This document shows positions 1-13,000 of a DNA stretch of 64,000 nucleotides, piece after piece (position 1 is the stretch's first letter; every line of letters starts with the position of its first letter). The notes under the pieces were generated by a model. That model did not search any database. It saw only the letters and a program-made list of their open reading frames with translations, and had not been told where the DNA came from. Source of the DNA: Hemibagrus wyckioides. Its lineage: Eukaryota; Chordata; Actinopteri; Siluriformes; Bagridae. The translations under genes were made by a program, and so were the position numbers. Where the stretch lies: assembly GCF_019097595.1 (NCBI RefSeq), contig NC_080734.1, forward strand, positions 7,371,392 to 7,435,391. The letters are read 5' to 3'.

Positions 1-80
1 TATGTAAAAAGGTTACAAAAAGGCTTCAGCTTCAAATCAGCAGATTTATCTTATTTTCTAAGTTTTAACATCCGAGAATG

Positions 81-104
81 GAAGGAAGGAAGGAAGGAAG
101 AAAG
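81..104. repeat. (GGAA)n microsatellite
   Basis: About five perfect GGAA units. The flanks (1-380) are AT-rich and otherwise unremarkable. Confidence 0.85.
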
Positions 105-402
105 AATGCATGGAATCTAATCTAAAAGAGTAACAGCAGAATAAATACGGCGGGATAGTTGTCTTATGTCAGAAATATGTCGTGTCTTATATGTATTCAT
201 GTTAAGACCATAAATTTTCCAAACATGAATGAAATTAAAATATTGATACGGACAAACTTAGTGATCTCACAGGAATAATATAATGAAAGTGAGGAGGATT
301 TTTGTGATTTGTTTGAAGCAGGTAGGTGGTGTCTAAAGTCTAGCATCCTGAAGTTGTAAAAAGTGCTGATGATACTCATAAAACTTAAAAAATATCATAA
401 AG

Positions 403-441
403 TGACATGATATATTATGATCATAATATCATATCATGTCA
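403..441. repeat. AT-rich inverted repeat (hairpin)
   Basis: The outer sequence TGACATGATAT is mirrored by ATATCATGTCA around a TTATGATCATAA centre at 420/421. The arms differ only by a 3-base indel. It could extrude as a cruciform or be a relic of a small palindromic mobile element. Confidence 0.8.
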
Positions 442-499
442 TAGTGGGCACCAATGCAGCTTTATATACCGTTATTTATCTTAGTCATAGACAGTTGCA

Positions 500-1295
500 C
501 ATACTCACAGTTCCTCCACCACCAAAGGACAGTTCAACAGCAGCTCTTATAATAGTTCAAGACAAATCGTGAGGTTTATGTGATATTTATGCTCTCGTTC
601 TAATACTTTCTAGAGTAAAGTCACAGCAAAAACACAGGGACTTGTACTGCAGACACGCCACAATAATCTGTGGCTAATAATAAAACGATAACAAGATTCA
701 TTTTTTTTATCACGTACATGTACATTATACAGTATACAACACGCAGTGAAAAAAAAATCTGGCCACTCCCCTTAGGTTGTACATATAGATAAATTTAAGT
801 GCTAAATTAAAAACAAATGAAATGAATAGAATTAAAAAGGAGAGAATGTAATATGTTTACATGCTCAGAATGTGTAATTATTACAGAATAAAAATGATAT
901 ATTGACACACAGGTGAGTTACAGGTGAGTGCTATATAGTCCAAAATAATTTAAATTACAGGAAAAGAGCATAATTGCTGATTTGGTGACGTTTTCTTAAA
1001 TAGATATTCATGAAATATTTAGGAAAGGAGTCTCCAGTGCCAGTGTTATGCAATATTCATTATTTATAAATCTTTTTGGTTTCCTGGTAACAAGCTGTTT
1101 TTTTTTATTTGCTAATGATGGACTGACAGTTATATAGCAGATACTATAACATAAGCGATAACAGGAACTAACTTGTCTTGTAGACATGCCACAACATTAA
1201 CTATATGCACCTATAAATGGATTAAAAAGTAACTGTAGTTGTTCTAAGGTCATGTGATTGTAATTACTGTGGTGCACGAGAGAAAAAACTGTGGC
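500..1295. mobile_element. Dispersed fish repeat 'family E', copy 1 (degenerate)
   Basis: Blocks shared with other places in this window include an AACAGCAGCTCT block near 536, GGAAAGGAGTCTCCAGTG near 1022 and ATAACAGGAACTAACTTG near 1157, followed by an ATAAATGGATTAAAA block. The same blocks recur in the same order at 21357-21965 and 50130-51200. This is a non-coding interspersed element, probably a non-autonomous DNA transposon. The class is uncertain. Confidence 0.55.
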
Positions 1296-4060
1296 ATGTG
1301 CTGTTGTATTAACATGAGTTACTGAACCAGTTGTTGATTATTTTCCAGTAAGGGCACAAAACATGCTGTATTATATTCCTCGCTTAGAAACATCAAGGGA
1401 AATGAAGGTTATCTGCAGACATGCAGGGTAGAGAGGAGCTCCAGGGTGAAACTGTAGCTTGCCACAGCATGAAAAGTTTGCTAATCAAACTGAAGACAGT
1501 AAAGCTTTACGTGTATCTTTGGTCAGAAGGAATATATACTGATTGCTCAAGGTTAGAGTTTGATGAGTACACAACATTAACCATTCACATCCAACAACGA
1601 CTGAGAACATCTAATCATGCTATGTCAAATTATTCACGTCTATCTACTGACAGGACGTCGCCGTAGGCACAAAATGATTGGCAACAGAAAACTGTAAAAG
1701 GGATAGTGGCCTTCATTTATGTCCGTAACCTTTCCTGCTGAGGAAGGGACAGAGTGTGTAGAGATATGTCCCTCTGTCCACTGCAGTCCCACAGGCTCGA
1801 TCCTGGCACATTGGCAGACGTTTAAACTCGATTGCAGCCTTGGCCGTCATTTGAACTCATCTTCTCCCCCAACATCACGCTCCCGCCGGGGCAGTTTGAC
1901 AGCATGGCAGGCTCAAGCATGAGGAAGTTATCCCTGACCTCCAGCTTAAAGGATCAGCGCCAATGAATCTATACCGAGATGTCATATGAGCTGCCTTTGT
2001 TATATTAGAAACTTACTTCCAAAAAATCTCAAGTTGCAGTAATACCAGACGACAAACAGCTTATGGTTTTAATTTAGCATTCTTAAGCAAAAAAATTAGG
2101 TGATCCTGAAAAGTGTCGGTGCTAATCTTGGCAAGGCGTGAGGAAGCGTGAGCAACAGTCAATGTCAGAAAAATCATTAGCTAAATCATTACTCATTTTA
2201 AAACAAACAGGAAATGTAGCATAGTTCCTTTCGTTTTCCGGTTAATCTTCACACAGATACAAAGCAAAATAGGTGAACATTTTGTGAAATTATTATTTTT
2301 TTCTTTCCCCCATTCAAATAAATGAATTCCCCCAACATTTCATTCACAATTTTTATTCTGACCATCCCTTTAATTTTGCATCACATGCGTCTTGTTGTTT
2401 TCCTCTATCATTATAGCGGTAGATAAAAAATAAACAAAAAAAATAAACAAATTGGAAAATTAGTGCTCTATGAAGTTTTTCCTCAACTCATCTTTCACCT
2501 CACATTTCCAGAATGTTAAATAACATTTTATGTAATTGTCACAATAATACTTAATTATCCGTTATCTAGTTTTTTTTTTTTTTCGTTTGGAAAACCAAAT
2601 TTTGACATTTTGACATTTTATTTTTTTTAAAAATCACTCAAATTTCCACCAAAAATCAAAAAGCACAATGAAATGAAGTCAATTTGTTTTTCATTTCATT
2701 CCTCAGTCTTTTCTAACTTAAGTAAATCGCTTTCATTTCATGCAAAACATCATTCACATAACAAACCTTTCTCTCCACCCCTTGAGTCTTGTGTCTTTTC
2801 TCTCAGTATTTCCAAAACAGCAGTGAACCAAAAACAATGACAAAGTAATCTCTTTTTTTATTACTAATGTCCTCTTTTTTAGGAACATTCTCTAATGCCA
2901 ATATTACTCACTGTCTTCTGTACATACAGGCTATTTGTAGAATACTGAATCACGTTGAATTGTATTATAGTGTATTATACGGCGTTGCACTGAAACAGCT
3001 CCACATTACTGGCAGCTTTATAATCTTTAAATATAGCAATACGCTCTGATCTCTGATCATGTGTTGTTTTGGAAGTACACATACACAATGCTTAGAGTTG
3101 TTCTTGTACTCCGCAAGATCTGTAATCTAAACTAGTGGCTCTGAAAGTGGGGTTTGTGAAGCATTGTCAGGAATTCAGTGGTTATTTTTTTGCCTGTTTG
3201 TTTTCTTATGTTACAGTGCTGGAAGCTACGACAACTTGTTATATTTACTGTATAACTGAGTCCTTTTTTGTTATTATCCGTATTTGGCTTGCATTCAAAG
3301 GCTTTAATCTAAACCTCGATAACTGAAAAACAACTATAAATGGTATTAATTTGAAAATAATGTGTTTTGTAAGGAGAAAGTTCAGGAAGTTTAAAAAGAA
3401 GCTCTCATAAATAGCTAAAATGTTACTGTACACATTTAGTTAGTGAGATTAATATTTAAATAGATGGATTATATACGGAAGAGGTCCGAATATATTTGCT
3501 GATATTTGATATTTGATTTATTGATTTGATTTTTTTTCATATTGATATTTACTTATTAGATAAGTGTTTGAGACTGTAGATTGTTCTGCGTCTCGGTCAT
3601 AAATCAAGAAGTCATTTGCCCAAATTCATATTCAAGGTTAGAGCAGATATTTGGCGAATGGCAGGAATATTTTCCTGAACGTTTCGACACATTTCTTAGG
3701 TGCCCAAGTGAAAGACTCTTTGAAATGACAAATTTCAGTGGAATCAGTGCAGCACTCTTACCGTGGCGCATGACACAGCTTCCAGATGTGAGCGTAATCA
3801 TTGGTGAGAGAGAACGGTTCGTCAAACCTTTGAGGTTTTCCTTGTCTAAACGTTCGCCTCACGAGGCCCAAACCCTGATCAAGAGGTCTCCAAGAGTTCT
3901 TTTGTTTCACGGCTGCAGATGGTGCTCTGTGTTTCCTATACAACATGTATCTGAGTGTGTAAGATATGTGGGATTGTAAACAAGACGGGATTGTCACGGT
4001 ATAACCGTAAACCACCAGGCTTGATTATGGCATGTTTCTTATTTAAGACGCTACCTGTTC
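1296..4060. other. AT-rich intronic sequence without recognised features
   Basis: Mostly A/T-rich with short poly-A and poly-T runs (for example 2570-2584). Open frames at 1421, 2867, 3135 and 3581 have no family resemblance. A short family-E-like fragment (ACAACATTAACCATTCAC) lies near 1570. Otherwise I see nothing. Confidence 0.6.
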
Positions 4061-4360
4061 TTTTGTGAAATACAAATGCCATCAATTTTCTCCTCATTTG
4101 CAAAACCGCATAGACGACGACACCTACACCTCGCGTTTATTGCAGGCTGCATGGTAAATCGTTTTTTTCTTTTTTTAATCTGCCTAAGCAAGCACACGTC
4201 CTCGCACGCTGGCCCTTTGCAGTGTTCGTCTAATCACCGAGCGTGCTCTCATTTAAATATTAGAGTAGTCTTTAATCATGGAAAGTAATCAGTGTCATGC
4301 ATATTCATACGGTCCCGGTCTAACAGTCTCATTGTCTCGCTTCAGTGCCAAATCATCTCA
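4060..4360. promoter_or_regulatory. Candidate conserved non-coding element, intron block 1
   Basis: Sequence of balanced composition, free of repeats and simple sequence, with CpGs retained, sits inside an otherwise AT-rich intron. That contrast is typical of deeply conserved enhancers around developmental regulators such as BCL11B. No cross-species comparison could be made, so this is a composition-based inference. Confidence 0.3.
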
Positions 4361-4494
4361 GCCAGTCTCTCAGCTGCCTGCTCTGATAGCGAGAGCCTGG
4401 TGCTGTGCCAAAAATACAAAAAAAACCCCACCATCTCAAGTTTGAAAGAACTTCTCTCGCATTTATATGTCGTCCCTGAAGAGAGAGGTGTGAG

Positions 4495-4512
4495 TGTGCA
4501 TGTGTGTGTGTT

Positions 4513-4549
<37 letters not shown>

Positions 4550-4580
4550 ATTTGTGGGTGTGTTTGTGTGTCTGCGAGAG

Positions 4581-4625
<45 letters not shown>
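4495..4625. repeat. Compound (GT)n-(GA)n microsatellite
   Basis: An interrupted GT tract (about 4499-4572) passes into a GA tract (about 4576-4621). The long frames read here in several phases are artefacts of the repeat. Confidence 0.9.
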
Positions 4626-4835
4626 TTTTCGAAAGATGGCGAGACTGATCCCTGTTCCGAGCGATGAATATTTGCGCAGGGGCTCAAGGAAAACTCCATT
4701 TGCATAATGACTTTGTAGTTCTGCATTAATTAAATTTGCATATGAAACTGCGTTAATTACCTCTGATCATCTGGTTTCGACTCAGCTGCATTTGATGTCC
4801 AGCCTTCAGGGTTGTGATTAGAGGTTACAGTGGCA
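4626..4835. promoter_or_regulatory. Candidate enhancer with two octamer motifs
   Basis: Two perfect ATTTGCAT octamers lie at 4698-4705 and 4734-4741, with the homeodomain-type ATTAATTAA core between them. The block is unique sequence directly after the microsatellite. POU and homeodomain factors are the natural readers. Function is inferred. Confidence 0.4.
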
Positions 4836-6420
4836 TTTTGTGTGTGTGCGCGCGTGTGTGTGTCTATTTGTGCGAAGAGGCAAGGTGTGTGTGGCAGTTA
4901 GTTAGTGGCAAGAGATCGTTAGCGGATATGAAAGCCATTTTCTCACACTGTCACTCAGAGTACACAGGATGAGTAAACTATATCTGTGACTCTCCATAGC
5001 CTCTGTACAGTACTGACTATAAAGGTGTTTGATGAACAGATATCATAAGAATGTCATAACGCATCACGGTATTTGGTTCAAACTTCTCCATTTCAGATCA
5101 CTACATTTAGTATGGGAAAACGCTAGAATAATTGAAAATAGAAAAAATAGAAAACACTTTCTATACAGGCCATACACATCATAACCACCTATGAACACAT
5201 TCATAACACGTTATTATGGTTTATAGCAAAGTCAATAATGTTTTTATACCATTCATGGTTACCATTACAGGCATTGTCAGTGAAGAACATCATTACATCA
5301 CCAATATTGAAGAAATTCAAAATGAGCTTGTGATCAGATTTGCACAGATTTATTTATTTATTTATTTATTTATTTATAAATCTGGTGAGGTTATACACTT
5401 TAATAAGTGTGTCAACATCTCTGGTATGATTAATTTAATAAAGAAAATAAACCTGGTCTAATTCTGCACTAGACAAAACATGACTCTTTAGTTAGGCGAT
5501 GTAATTTGTTATGAAGTGATATGTTATAACCATGTTATATCATGTTAACCATATGTAATAACATGCATAATAACAATAGTTGTATAGCGTAACGCAATTT
5601 CATAGATAATTGTCATGCTGTTAAATATCCTATCACATATCATGTGTTCAGAGTTTATTAAAGAAATTATACATATTATTATTATATTATTAAATAATCT
5701 CTGATATTCAACTGTTTATTTATTTTTTTTTACCGCATATTACATGGCGTGACTGTTATATGAACATTATGTGTATTCTGTTAAAAATATATATACTCCA
5801 GCACCCAGTCCAATCTGGGCTCACCATATCAATAGCGTTTGCTCAGATAATAATATCAACGTTTCACTGTTCTGAGAAAATAACCGAAAAACCCAAACCT
5901 TTTTACTCGAAACAAGAGCAGTTAGTGAAGTAAACAATTCAAATAAATTGCATAAATTTATAATGCCGATTCAAAGCTACAGCTGTTACACTAAACAATA
6001 AAAGGTCTTAAGATGAGATGCATGCGACCAAATCTGTACTTACAAATCTCAAGTTTCGTTCAACTATCCATCACTAGAAAAATAATTCATACCAGTTAGG
6101 CTTTTCTTTTTTGAAGGTTTTGTGGTGGACAAAAAAATTGTCTCATCTCTAAAAGGACAATTTATGCACATTTTTATATATATATTTTTTTTTAAAGCTT
6201 CAAAATAAATACCTTCGGGCTGAAGAAGTCAATCTACAAAATATGTATTTCACAAGTTATGGTTATAAATAATTAGGTTTGAAGTAAACAGCTTTTTAGG
6301 GTTTATTTTGACACTTTAGGAACCTGTAAGAAGACTTTTGTTAGATTATAGAATAAACACTGCTGGCTAGAGCATCCACCTTTCCTGTTGTAGTGAGTCG
6401 TGGTTTGGGGGGAAATAAAG
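4836..6420. other. AT-rich intron with (TTTA)n tract
   Basis: Contains a GT/GC-rich stretch at 4840-4865, a (TTTA)n run at about 5346-5378, and AT-rich sequence with repeated TTATAACATG-like words at 5500-5580. No gene is seen. Confidence 0.6.
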
Positions 6421-6429
6421 GGCTACAAT

Positions 6430-7260
6430 GCAAACACATAAGTCTGGCTTGTGAAATCCCCAGGAGTTTTGCATTGCCTCGAAGACTCATGGGATTGGGA
6501 TTGGAGGCGTGGCTTTTTGGGGCAGGCCCAGACCACCCCAATGAAGGCTGATTGGTTTTCGACCCTGCTCCATGCTGGATCGGTTAAAGTGCGGCAGAAA
6601 AGAGCGACACGCCATGTGCTTTCCACTCGCCGCCCTGTAAGGAGTTAAAGTCTCCCACATGAAGGCATCAAACGCTCCACATACCGCTTTATGGTAGTCA
6701 TATGGCAACCGATTTGATATTTTTCCTACCACAGCAGGGAATAAAACTCGCCACTAATTTAGGCTGCAAGCGCCGCCGCTAAATTTCAGCATGTGCTGAC
6801 GGTGTTCGCCAGATGTTTTCCTTTTGGTCCCTCTCGCTTTTCAGCCCTCTCTCTTTCTCTCTCTCTCTCTGGACTTGCCTAATGTTCTCTCACATTTTGT
6901 GAGAAGCTGCCTGGCTGTGGCACAAGTTTGGAAAACAGAGACTAAGTTTTTATTATAATTATTAAAAACATCATTGCTCTGGTTATAGTTTTCAGCTTGT
7001 GAGGAATCATGTCCCATTGGATCTGTCAGCAACAGCTCGTTCTCATCGTGTCTCTGCGAGCTAACCGCATTGCTGACGCCCAGATGCGACCCTCTGCTTC
7101 TGGAGCATGTTTAAGCCCCTGTGATTTTCTGCATTTACGCATTATTTTTCTTCTCCTGCTCCTTGATTATGAGAAGACCTCTAGATTATGTGGGTCATGT
7201 TCCATTAAGATGGAGCACATCACAATGTTTTCCTGTTTTTCATAGCGTATTATAAATGTG
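6430..7260. promoter_or_regulatory. Candidate conserved non-coding block, intron block 2
   Basis: A GC-balanced stretch retains CpG (for example around 6590-6640 and 6760-6780) and is broken only by a short TC tract near 6845-6870. Overlapping open frames on both strands reflect composition; none resembles a protein family. Confidence 0.3.
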
Positions 7261-7439
7261 TGTTTACACACCCTCACACATTTTTCACATTTTTCTGTCC
7301 GTCGCGCTCTCTTGCGTCCCCTCGGGTAGGTATTAAGGTGAAAGTGTAGGGTGCTGTACGTTCAAAGAGATGCACACACACACACACACTGATCTCCTTG
7401 TGAAAACACTCCTTCCTCATTTTTTTTTTCTTAGGCCCC

Positions 7440-8515
7440 TAAAGGCTTAGCCCTCTGTCGATCAGCACTGAGGCTCACAAGCCGAGGACTTGCTTAGCTG
7501 GAGAAGTAAGCGAGATCTGAAGCTGCGGCTGTTTAAAACAAACAGTTTTTCTCCGCAGACATTACAACATCTCACGTCGACGGCGAGATCTCATTGCCTG
7601 AGCTTAATTCAGTGGTAAAGTGCGGTGTCGGCTTGAGCATTACCAGCCAGAACGTAAGCTCAGTTACAGCGGCTTTGCTTGCCACCGTTATTGTCGTTGC
7701 GTTCTGGGTGGCATTATAAAAATGTGACCGCTTTTAAACACTGAAGTTCTCATACGCTTTTTTACGGGTGTCTTATTTTTCCCCTCCCTCACTCAAGCTG
7801 TCTGTCTTTTTCCCTGGCGCTGATTTTGATCTGTCTTGATGTGATAAATGCCGCATGCTGACCATGACTGGGCCATATGCCGCCGCTTTGCTGTGGATAC
7901 TATTTTCACTGTGCAGCAAAACACAAGCCAGACCTCTCCTTGAGAATCGCGCATGTACGCTGTACTCTCTCACGGCTGGAGAGTTGATCGTTGGCAATTT
8001 CACCTGGCTTCGCCTCTGTATGACATCGCTCGGTAAATTGAAACCGGTTTAACTTTGCCTACGGCGAAGTCCTGGTCTGTTCCACTCTCGTCCTCTGATG
8101 CTCTTATATGCACTGAAACACAGCCTTTTTTTTCTTTATGGAAAAAAAGGCTTTGCTGTGTCATGCTAATAAGATCTCATGTCATTACAGTACATAGATT
8201 TAACTCGGAGAAGTTATGGACACCGTGGTACCATAAGTACCCTTCTTTGTCTCTGTGGGAGCCCCTGTGAAATGAAATAAGGCCCTGATCTTATCTGATT
8301 TTGTTCTTGCCAGCACAGGCTTGTCCCGACGTGCTCACTGAGTTAGCCATGGCCCTGGCGCTACAGGCACTGCCGAGATGAAAGAGCCTCCTTAACCATA
8401 AGCTATGTAGGGAACTGAGCCAGGGATTGAAATGCATCGGCGTGATAACAGCCAAGGGAAAAACGAATCTCCTCTTGTTTATTTCCCCCATGGCTGCAGC
8501 CAGGAGAAGGGTACG
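7440..8515. promoter_or_regulatory. Candidate conserved non-coding block, intron block 3
   Basis: Unique, CpG-retaining sequence (7490-7720 in particular) without repeats. A small inverted repeat around 8125-8155 (AGCCTTTTTTTTC against GAAAAAAAGGCT) could form a hairpin. No coding potential was recognised. Confidence 0.28.
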
Positions 8516-8523
8516 GACAGGAT

Positions 8524-8539
8524 GGGGGGGGGGGGGGGG
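8524..8539. repeat. Poly-G tract (16 G)
   Basis: An uninterrupted run of sixteen G. A second run of twelve lies at 27601-27612. Such runs can form G-quadruplexes and are error-prone in sequencing. Confidence 0.9.
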
Positions 8540-8750
8540 TTATGGCTGACATGGTCATTTTTGTTCAAACCTGACTGTTAGGATTTAGCATGATTTATTT
8601 GTTCATTTTGAAGTAATTGATTGCATTGTGTTAGTTTAGTTTAAGAGTATCACAATCTGATCTGTATCAAAGATTGTTAGCATAGTGAGGTATTCTCTTC
8701 TCCGGTTTTATCTTTTTATTTCTTATCATTCGTCTTGTTATCATTTGACC

Positions 8751-8844
8751 TTCTCTTCTCTTCTCTTCTCTTCTCTTCTCTTCTCTTCTCTTCTCTTCTC
8801 TTCTCTTCTCTTCTCTTCTCTTCTCTTCTCTTCTCTTCTCTTCT
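8751..8844. repeat. (TTCTC)n pentanucleotide microsatellite
   Basis: About 19 perfect tandem TTCTC units. The polypurine/polypyrimidine asymmetry makes triplex (H-DNA) formation possible. Confidence 0.97.
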
Positions 8845-10249
8845 GACCTCTCTTCCCTTTCAAATGTATGTATACTATAACCTGTAGCTGATTGTGTGAA
8901 CGAAGGCAGAACCTACTCATTTACTAAAGGCTGTTTTAAACATGCACATGCACAAAACACACAAACTCGTACACAGCTCTGTAATATGGTCAGCTCTGGG
9001 GCTCGGTGCCAGCAGGCATGGCAGTAAGGTGGCTGGCATGTGTGGCGGCTTCTGCCATCATAAGGGCCAGGCGGCATCTGAGGAGCCGTTTTATAGCACA
9101 TGCACACACACACACATGCACGCACACACTGATTATAGCAGCCTGATTGCTTTGGAAGGCACTCTGAAGGTCTGCTGAGTTTTACAGTGGCCTTTAAATG
9201 GGTCTAGATGCCTGCACTCAGCTGGGGACCATTATGGGGTACGTTATCCTAAAAAATGGCGGGGCAATTATTTCCCATACGGGACTGTTCTTTGTGCCAT
9301 TTTGCTCACACACACATGCAGACGTCCACACACACACACACAAACAAGACATGGCCTGCTTGTTTTGTGCACTTATGGATTCCGGGCTTCCTCCTGCAAA
9401 ACTGAAGAGATCAATATGCACCTCCCACAGTTATGATGAACATGATGGAGTATCATTCCCGACGGTCAGAGCTACCTGCGCTCGTGCTGATCTGTGAGCT
9501 GATTCTCTCAGTCTTATGTTGGAGCAGTTAGCGTGTGTGTGAAAGCGTAAAGCCTGTGGATGTGTGGGTGGGAGATGGTGCCCATCCAGGAGAAGATTGA
9601 CGAGATGCATAGCGCCCAGCTCACGTTCCCTTTGATCTCGTTCCTCTCACTTGCTTTTTTTCTCTTTCTTCCCTGCACGGCGGTCTGCGTCTTCCTTCAA
9701 CCGCAAGCTCGAGTGTCATTCATCAAACCCCTTGAGCCCTTCGACATCGGAGGCTCATGCCAGCCGGGTCTTAGCGTAGCGACACATACTGGGGCTTGTG
9801 CCCGAACCATGATTCAGGCTTGCTGCGATGCCATGAAAAGCTTAGCTAGCGCACTCTGTATTGCTGTGGCCAGGCCAGGAGTCATAGTTCTTATTGACAG
9901 AGTTGTCTTTCCACTTATTTTTCACTGTCTGCTCCTGCTTCTGGCACAGGATCCCCCTCTTGTTCCCCTCATGTCTATCTGATGATGGCACACCACTCAG
10001 ACCCAGTATGTGTTTTCAATTAACTGCTTGTGCATCTTAACCTGTGGTGGGAGAGCAAAATGTGTAGCTTATAGAGGATCATTGATCTTACACCTCCTCT
10101 CCCCCTAACACACTCACACACACATACACACACACATACCACCTGCTGGAAAGCGGGCATCTAGCCAAAATTCAAGTTGGAGTGAGTGTATGAGGTGAGG
10201 GAAGCATTTATGTCCAGTCTTCTTTCTTAAGTCTATTTGTGTATGTGAA

Positions 10250-10280
<31 letters not shown>

Positions 10281-12300
10281 ACAGCAGCCACATCTCTCTT
10301 CAGTCATCCTGCAGGTGGAGCCACAACCGGTCTGCTTCTGATATGTGTGTGTGCACCATTCACAATGGCTTAACTGCTCCACACACACGCTCCCCTCAAC
10401 TGTTCCACTTCAGATTAGCTGCTTTTTCTAATAAAGTTGCCTCATCCACTTAAGGAGAAGAAACACTGGCTCAAAGAGCACCAAATCAGACACACTAGAA
10501 TCTAGTCTAAGCATACAACTTGGCAGTTCAGGGTTAAAGGAATACTTTTGAACCTAATAACCATTTAAAGCAGTGAAGGCTGGTCATGATATTGAATGGG
10601 AGAGCCTTGGGTCTTACTGTAGGCATAAAACTGTTAGGTACACACAAACACACACATACACACACACTACTTCAAATTTAAGTGGTTCTCCTCCATCATT
10701 TTTTTTTTGAATAGCAAGCAAGGTAAAAACTCTTAACGTCACTCAGGCCATGGTTCGCTCGTTGGTGTCAGTCAGTAACACAAAAGTTACTAAGAATGTA
10801 AGAGACTGTATTTCACTTGCAGCTTCTTAATCACTGCTGATGACATGTTAAGGCTGGTTTGTACTTCTGCGTCGAAGTGTGTTTGCGTATGTGTGTCACA
10901 ATGCAGAGCAAGGGTTTATGGGAAAGCCTGGCATGCAGAGGCACACCAATGGATAGACATGCAAACCTCTATATATCCTAACAGAGTGTTGTGTGTGTCT
11001 AAGGTGTTGTTGGTGTATCTAATGCTGATTGGATGAGTGCAGGAGGTGTTTGTCCGGTTTGGAGGTTTTATTATGAGATGTAAAGCAATGTTGGCCTATA
11101 TATGAGCATTTTATTTATACAGAGTACTAGTGTTTATGTTCATATTAGTTAGATTTCTAGTGTGGTAGTTAACATGAACATTTAGGAAAGTAAAACATCT
11201 GACATGAGGTGCTGTAGCAGATTAATAGATATTCTCCTTTATTATGCGATTCATCATTTACTGTAAAGAGAATCTGAAAAATCTAGTTGAATGTCTACAT
11301 GGTCACAAAAAAATAAGATGATTCTTCAGTAAGATGATTTTGAGGCCTTATTTTTATGTTTGTTTGTTTGTTTTGGGCAGCCCTGCTAGCCCTTTTATAC
11401 CAGACAGCCCTGATCCACAGCATTTGTACCATACGTGCAATTACAATAGACAAGAATTTTGAGGTGTTTCCATGCACTGAAACCTGTTTACTTGAAATGC
11501 AATTATAATGAACGGCCTGGAGGCAGCTCATTATTCCGAAAAAAAAAAAAAAATGAAGTTTGGTAATGGATGATACAACTGGTTAACATTGACATCTCAA
11601 AGTAAACATGGTCATGCTTCAAATTTGGCCCTGTGGTTATTGTTACAGTGCAACAGTAACGTTTCTTGTCCATTGTAATATTCTTTAATTCTGTTGCTCA
11701 ATAGTGGCTCTTTAGCAGTCCTAGGATCTGACCTCACAACTTTCTGGACATTAAGACAGAGGCTTGACTGCTAATATACTCTGCTACACACCCTCAACAC
11801 TATTTGACTCTATGTTCTAGTACATTGTAGTCAAGTCTGAAATTGTATTATAGTAGATAATATGCAGTGTGCTTCCTGGTAATCCCAAAGGACTAGCATC
11901 CAAATGATAGACCCAAGCTACCACAAGATACCCATAATGCCCTGTGGCATGCCCTGTGTGCTGTACAGGAAATAAGTTACAGATACATAAATACTGTGCA
12001 GTGCATTGTGGTATTTTATGAGCACACTGATTCAGGCCTGACTTTAAACTGTGCACTCGTAAAAAAAAAAATTACATTATGTAGTGGAAAGGCTGTGATT
12101 ACAGATATTGAGAATATCAAGGGAGATAGCAACGTAGTCACAGTGAGGTCTCTCTTTCTCAAGACGCCCTGGTGTGTATCTGCAGCAAAATCAGCTTTTT
12201 CCAAAGAAGTGGCAGCATGACCCACACCACAATGCATGCATACATGTTTGTGTGTGTGTGTGTATGTGTGATTTGCATGGCAGTCTGGCCTCTTGATTAG
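8845..12300. other. Intron with scattered (CA)n/(GT)n tracts
   Basis: CA/GT tracts lie at about 9100-9130, 9305-9342, 10105-10138, 10251-10280, 10640-10670 and 12246-12266. Between them is unique sequence with no recognised gene. The 140-codon frame at 9560-9982 looks fortuitous. Confidence 0.6.
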
Positions 12301-12540
12301 CCGCCATCATCTGAAACAAGACATCAGCAATGCGAGGTGAGGCCCTGTGGGCGCCCGGGAGCTGCAGATCACAGCCATGCTAATGTGGGCACCGTGCCAG
12401 GTGTCACACAGTGGGTGACAGGTTCTCAGAGGGGGCGTGGGCGCTGCCGGGGGGGTGTCACACTCGGTGCGTTATCACCTCGTCCTTTGTTCTCTATGCA
12501 AATCTACCGTCGTAGCATCCTCCACTGCTAGGAATGTGAC
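12300..12540. promoter_or_regulatory. GC-rich candidate regulatory block with EGR1 site
   Basis: GC-rich unique sequence contains a perfect GCGTGGGCG (EGR1/Zif268 consensus) at 12435-12443. It is about 2.8 kb upstream of the terminal exon and inside the last intron. Conservation is not tested. Confidence 0.4.
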
Positions 12541-12594
12541 ACATTCTGAAAGCTGAGCTCCCAGAAGTGCAAGGCGTAAGGCTTACAAACACAC

Positions 12595-13000
12595 AGACTC
12601 ACTCACACACACACACACACACTCATCACTATGACTGGCAGTGTCTCTCTCAGATCATTGAACATGGATGGGCATCGCTGTGGTGCTCGAAGTGTTAGAA
12701 CTAGCAATCATGTTACCATCCCCTTTTCTCAAGACATGAGGCTCATGAACTTTCTCAGAGATAATTAAATATCAAACACCCTCCTTTACCATTATACACA
12801 TGCTAATCGCCTCAAAAAGACCAAATATCCTCGTTTTAAATGAGAGCTAAACCCTGAAACGCTCTCTCAAAGGACGGCTTAATTGGCTGTGTGGGTTTTG
12901 TAACACCAAATCCACGAGGGTGGGGAACTTTAATGCCGGACCACCTCTAATACACACACACATCATTAATCACACACACACACACACACACAGACACAAT
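12595..13000. other. CA-repeat-flanked unique block
   Basis: (CA)n tracts at about 12600-12622 and 12951-12993 flank a unique block (12700-12930). The block contains AATTAAATATC and CTTAATTGG homeodomain-like words and could be another conserved element. Confidence 0.35.

Noticed and set aside
3581..3979. 132-codon frame in the intron
   Set aside because: Contradicted by overlapping antisense frames, and no recognisable motif.
9560..9982. 140-codon frame in the intron
   Set aside because: No domain, no recognisable homologue and no exon signals. It has a hydrophobic stretch, but such frames are expected by chance in balanced sequence.
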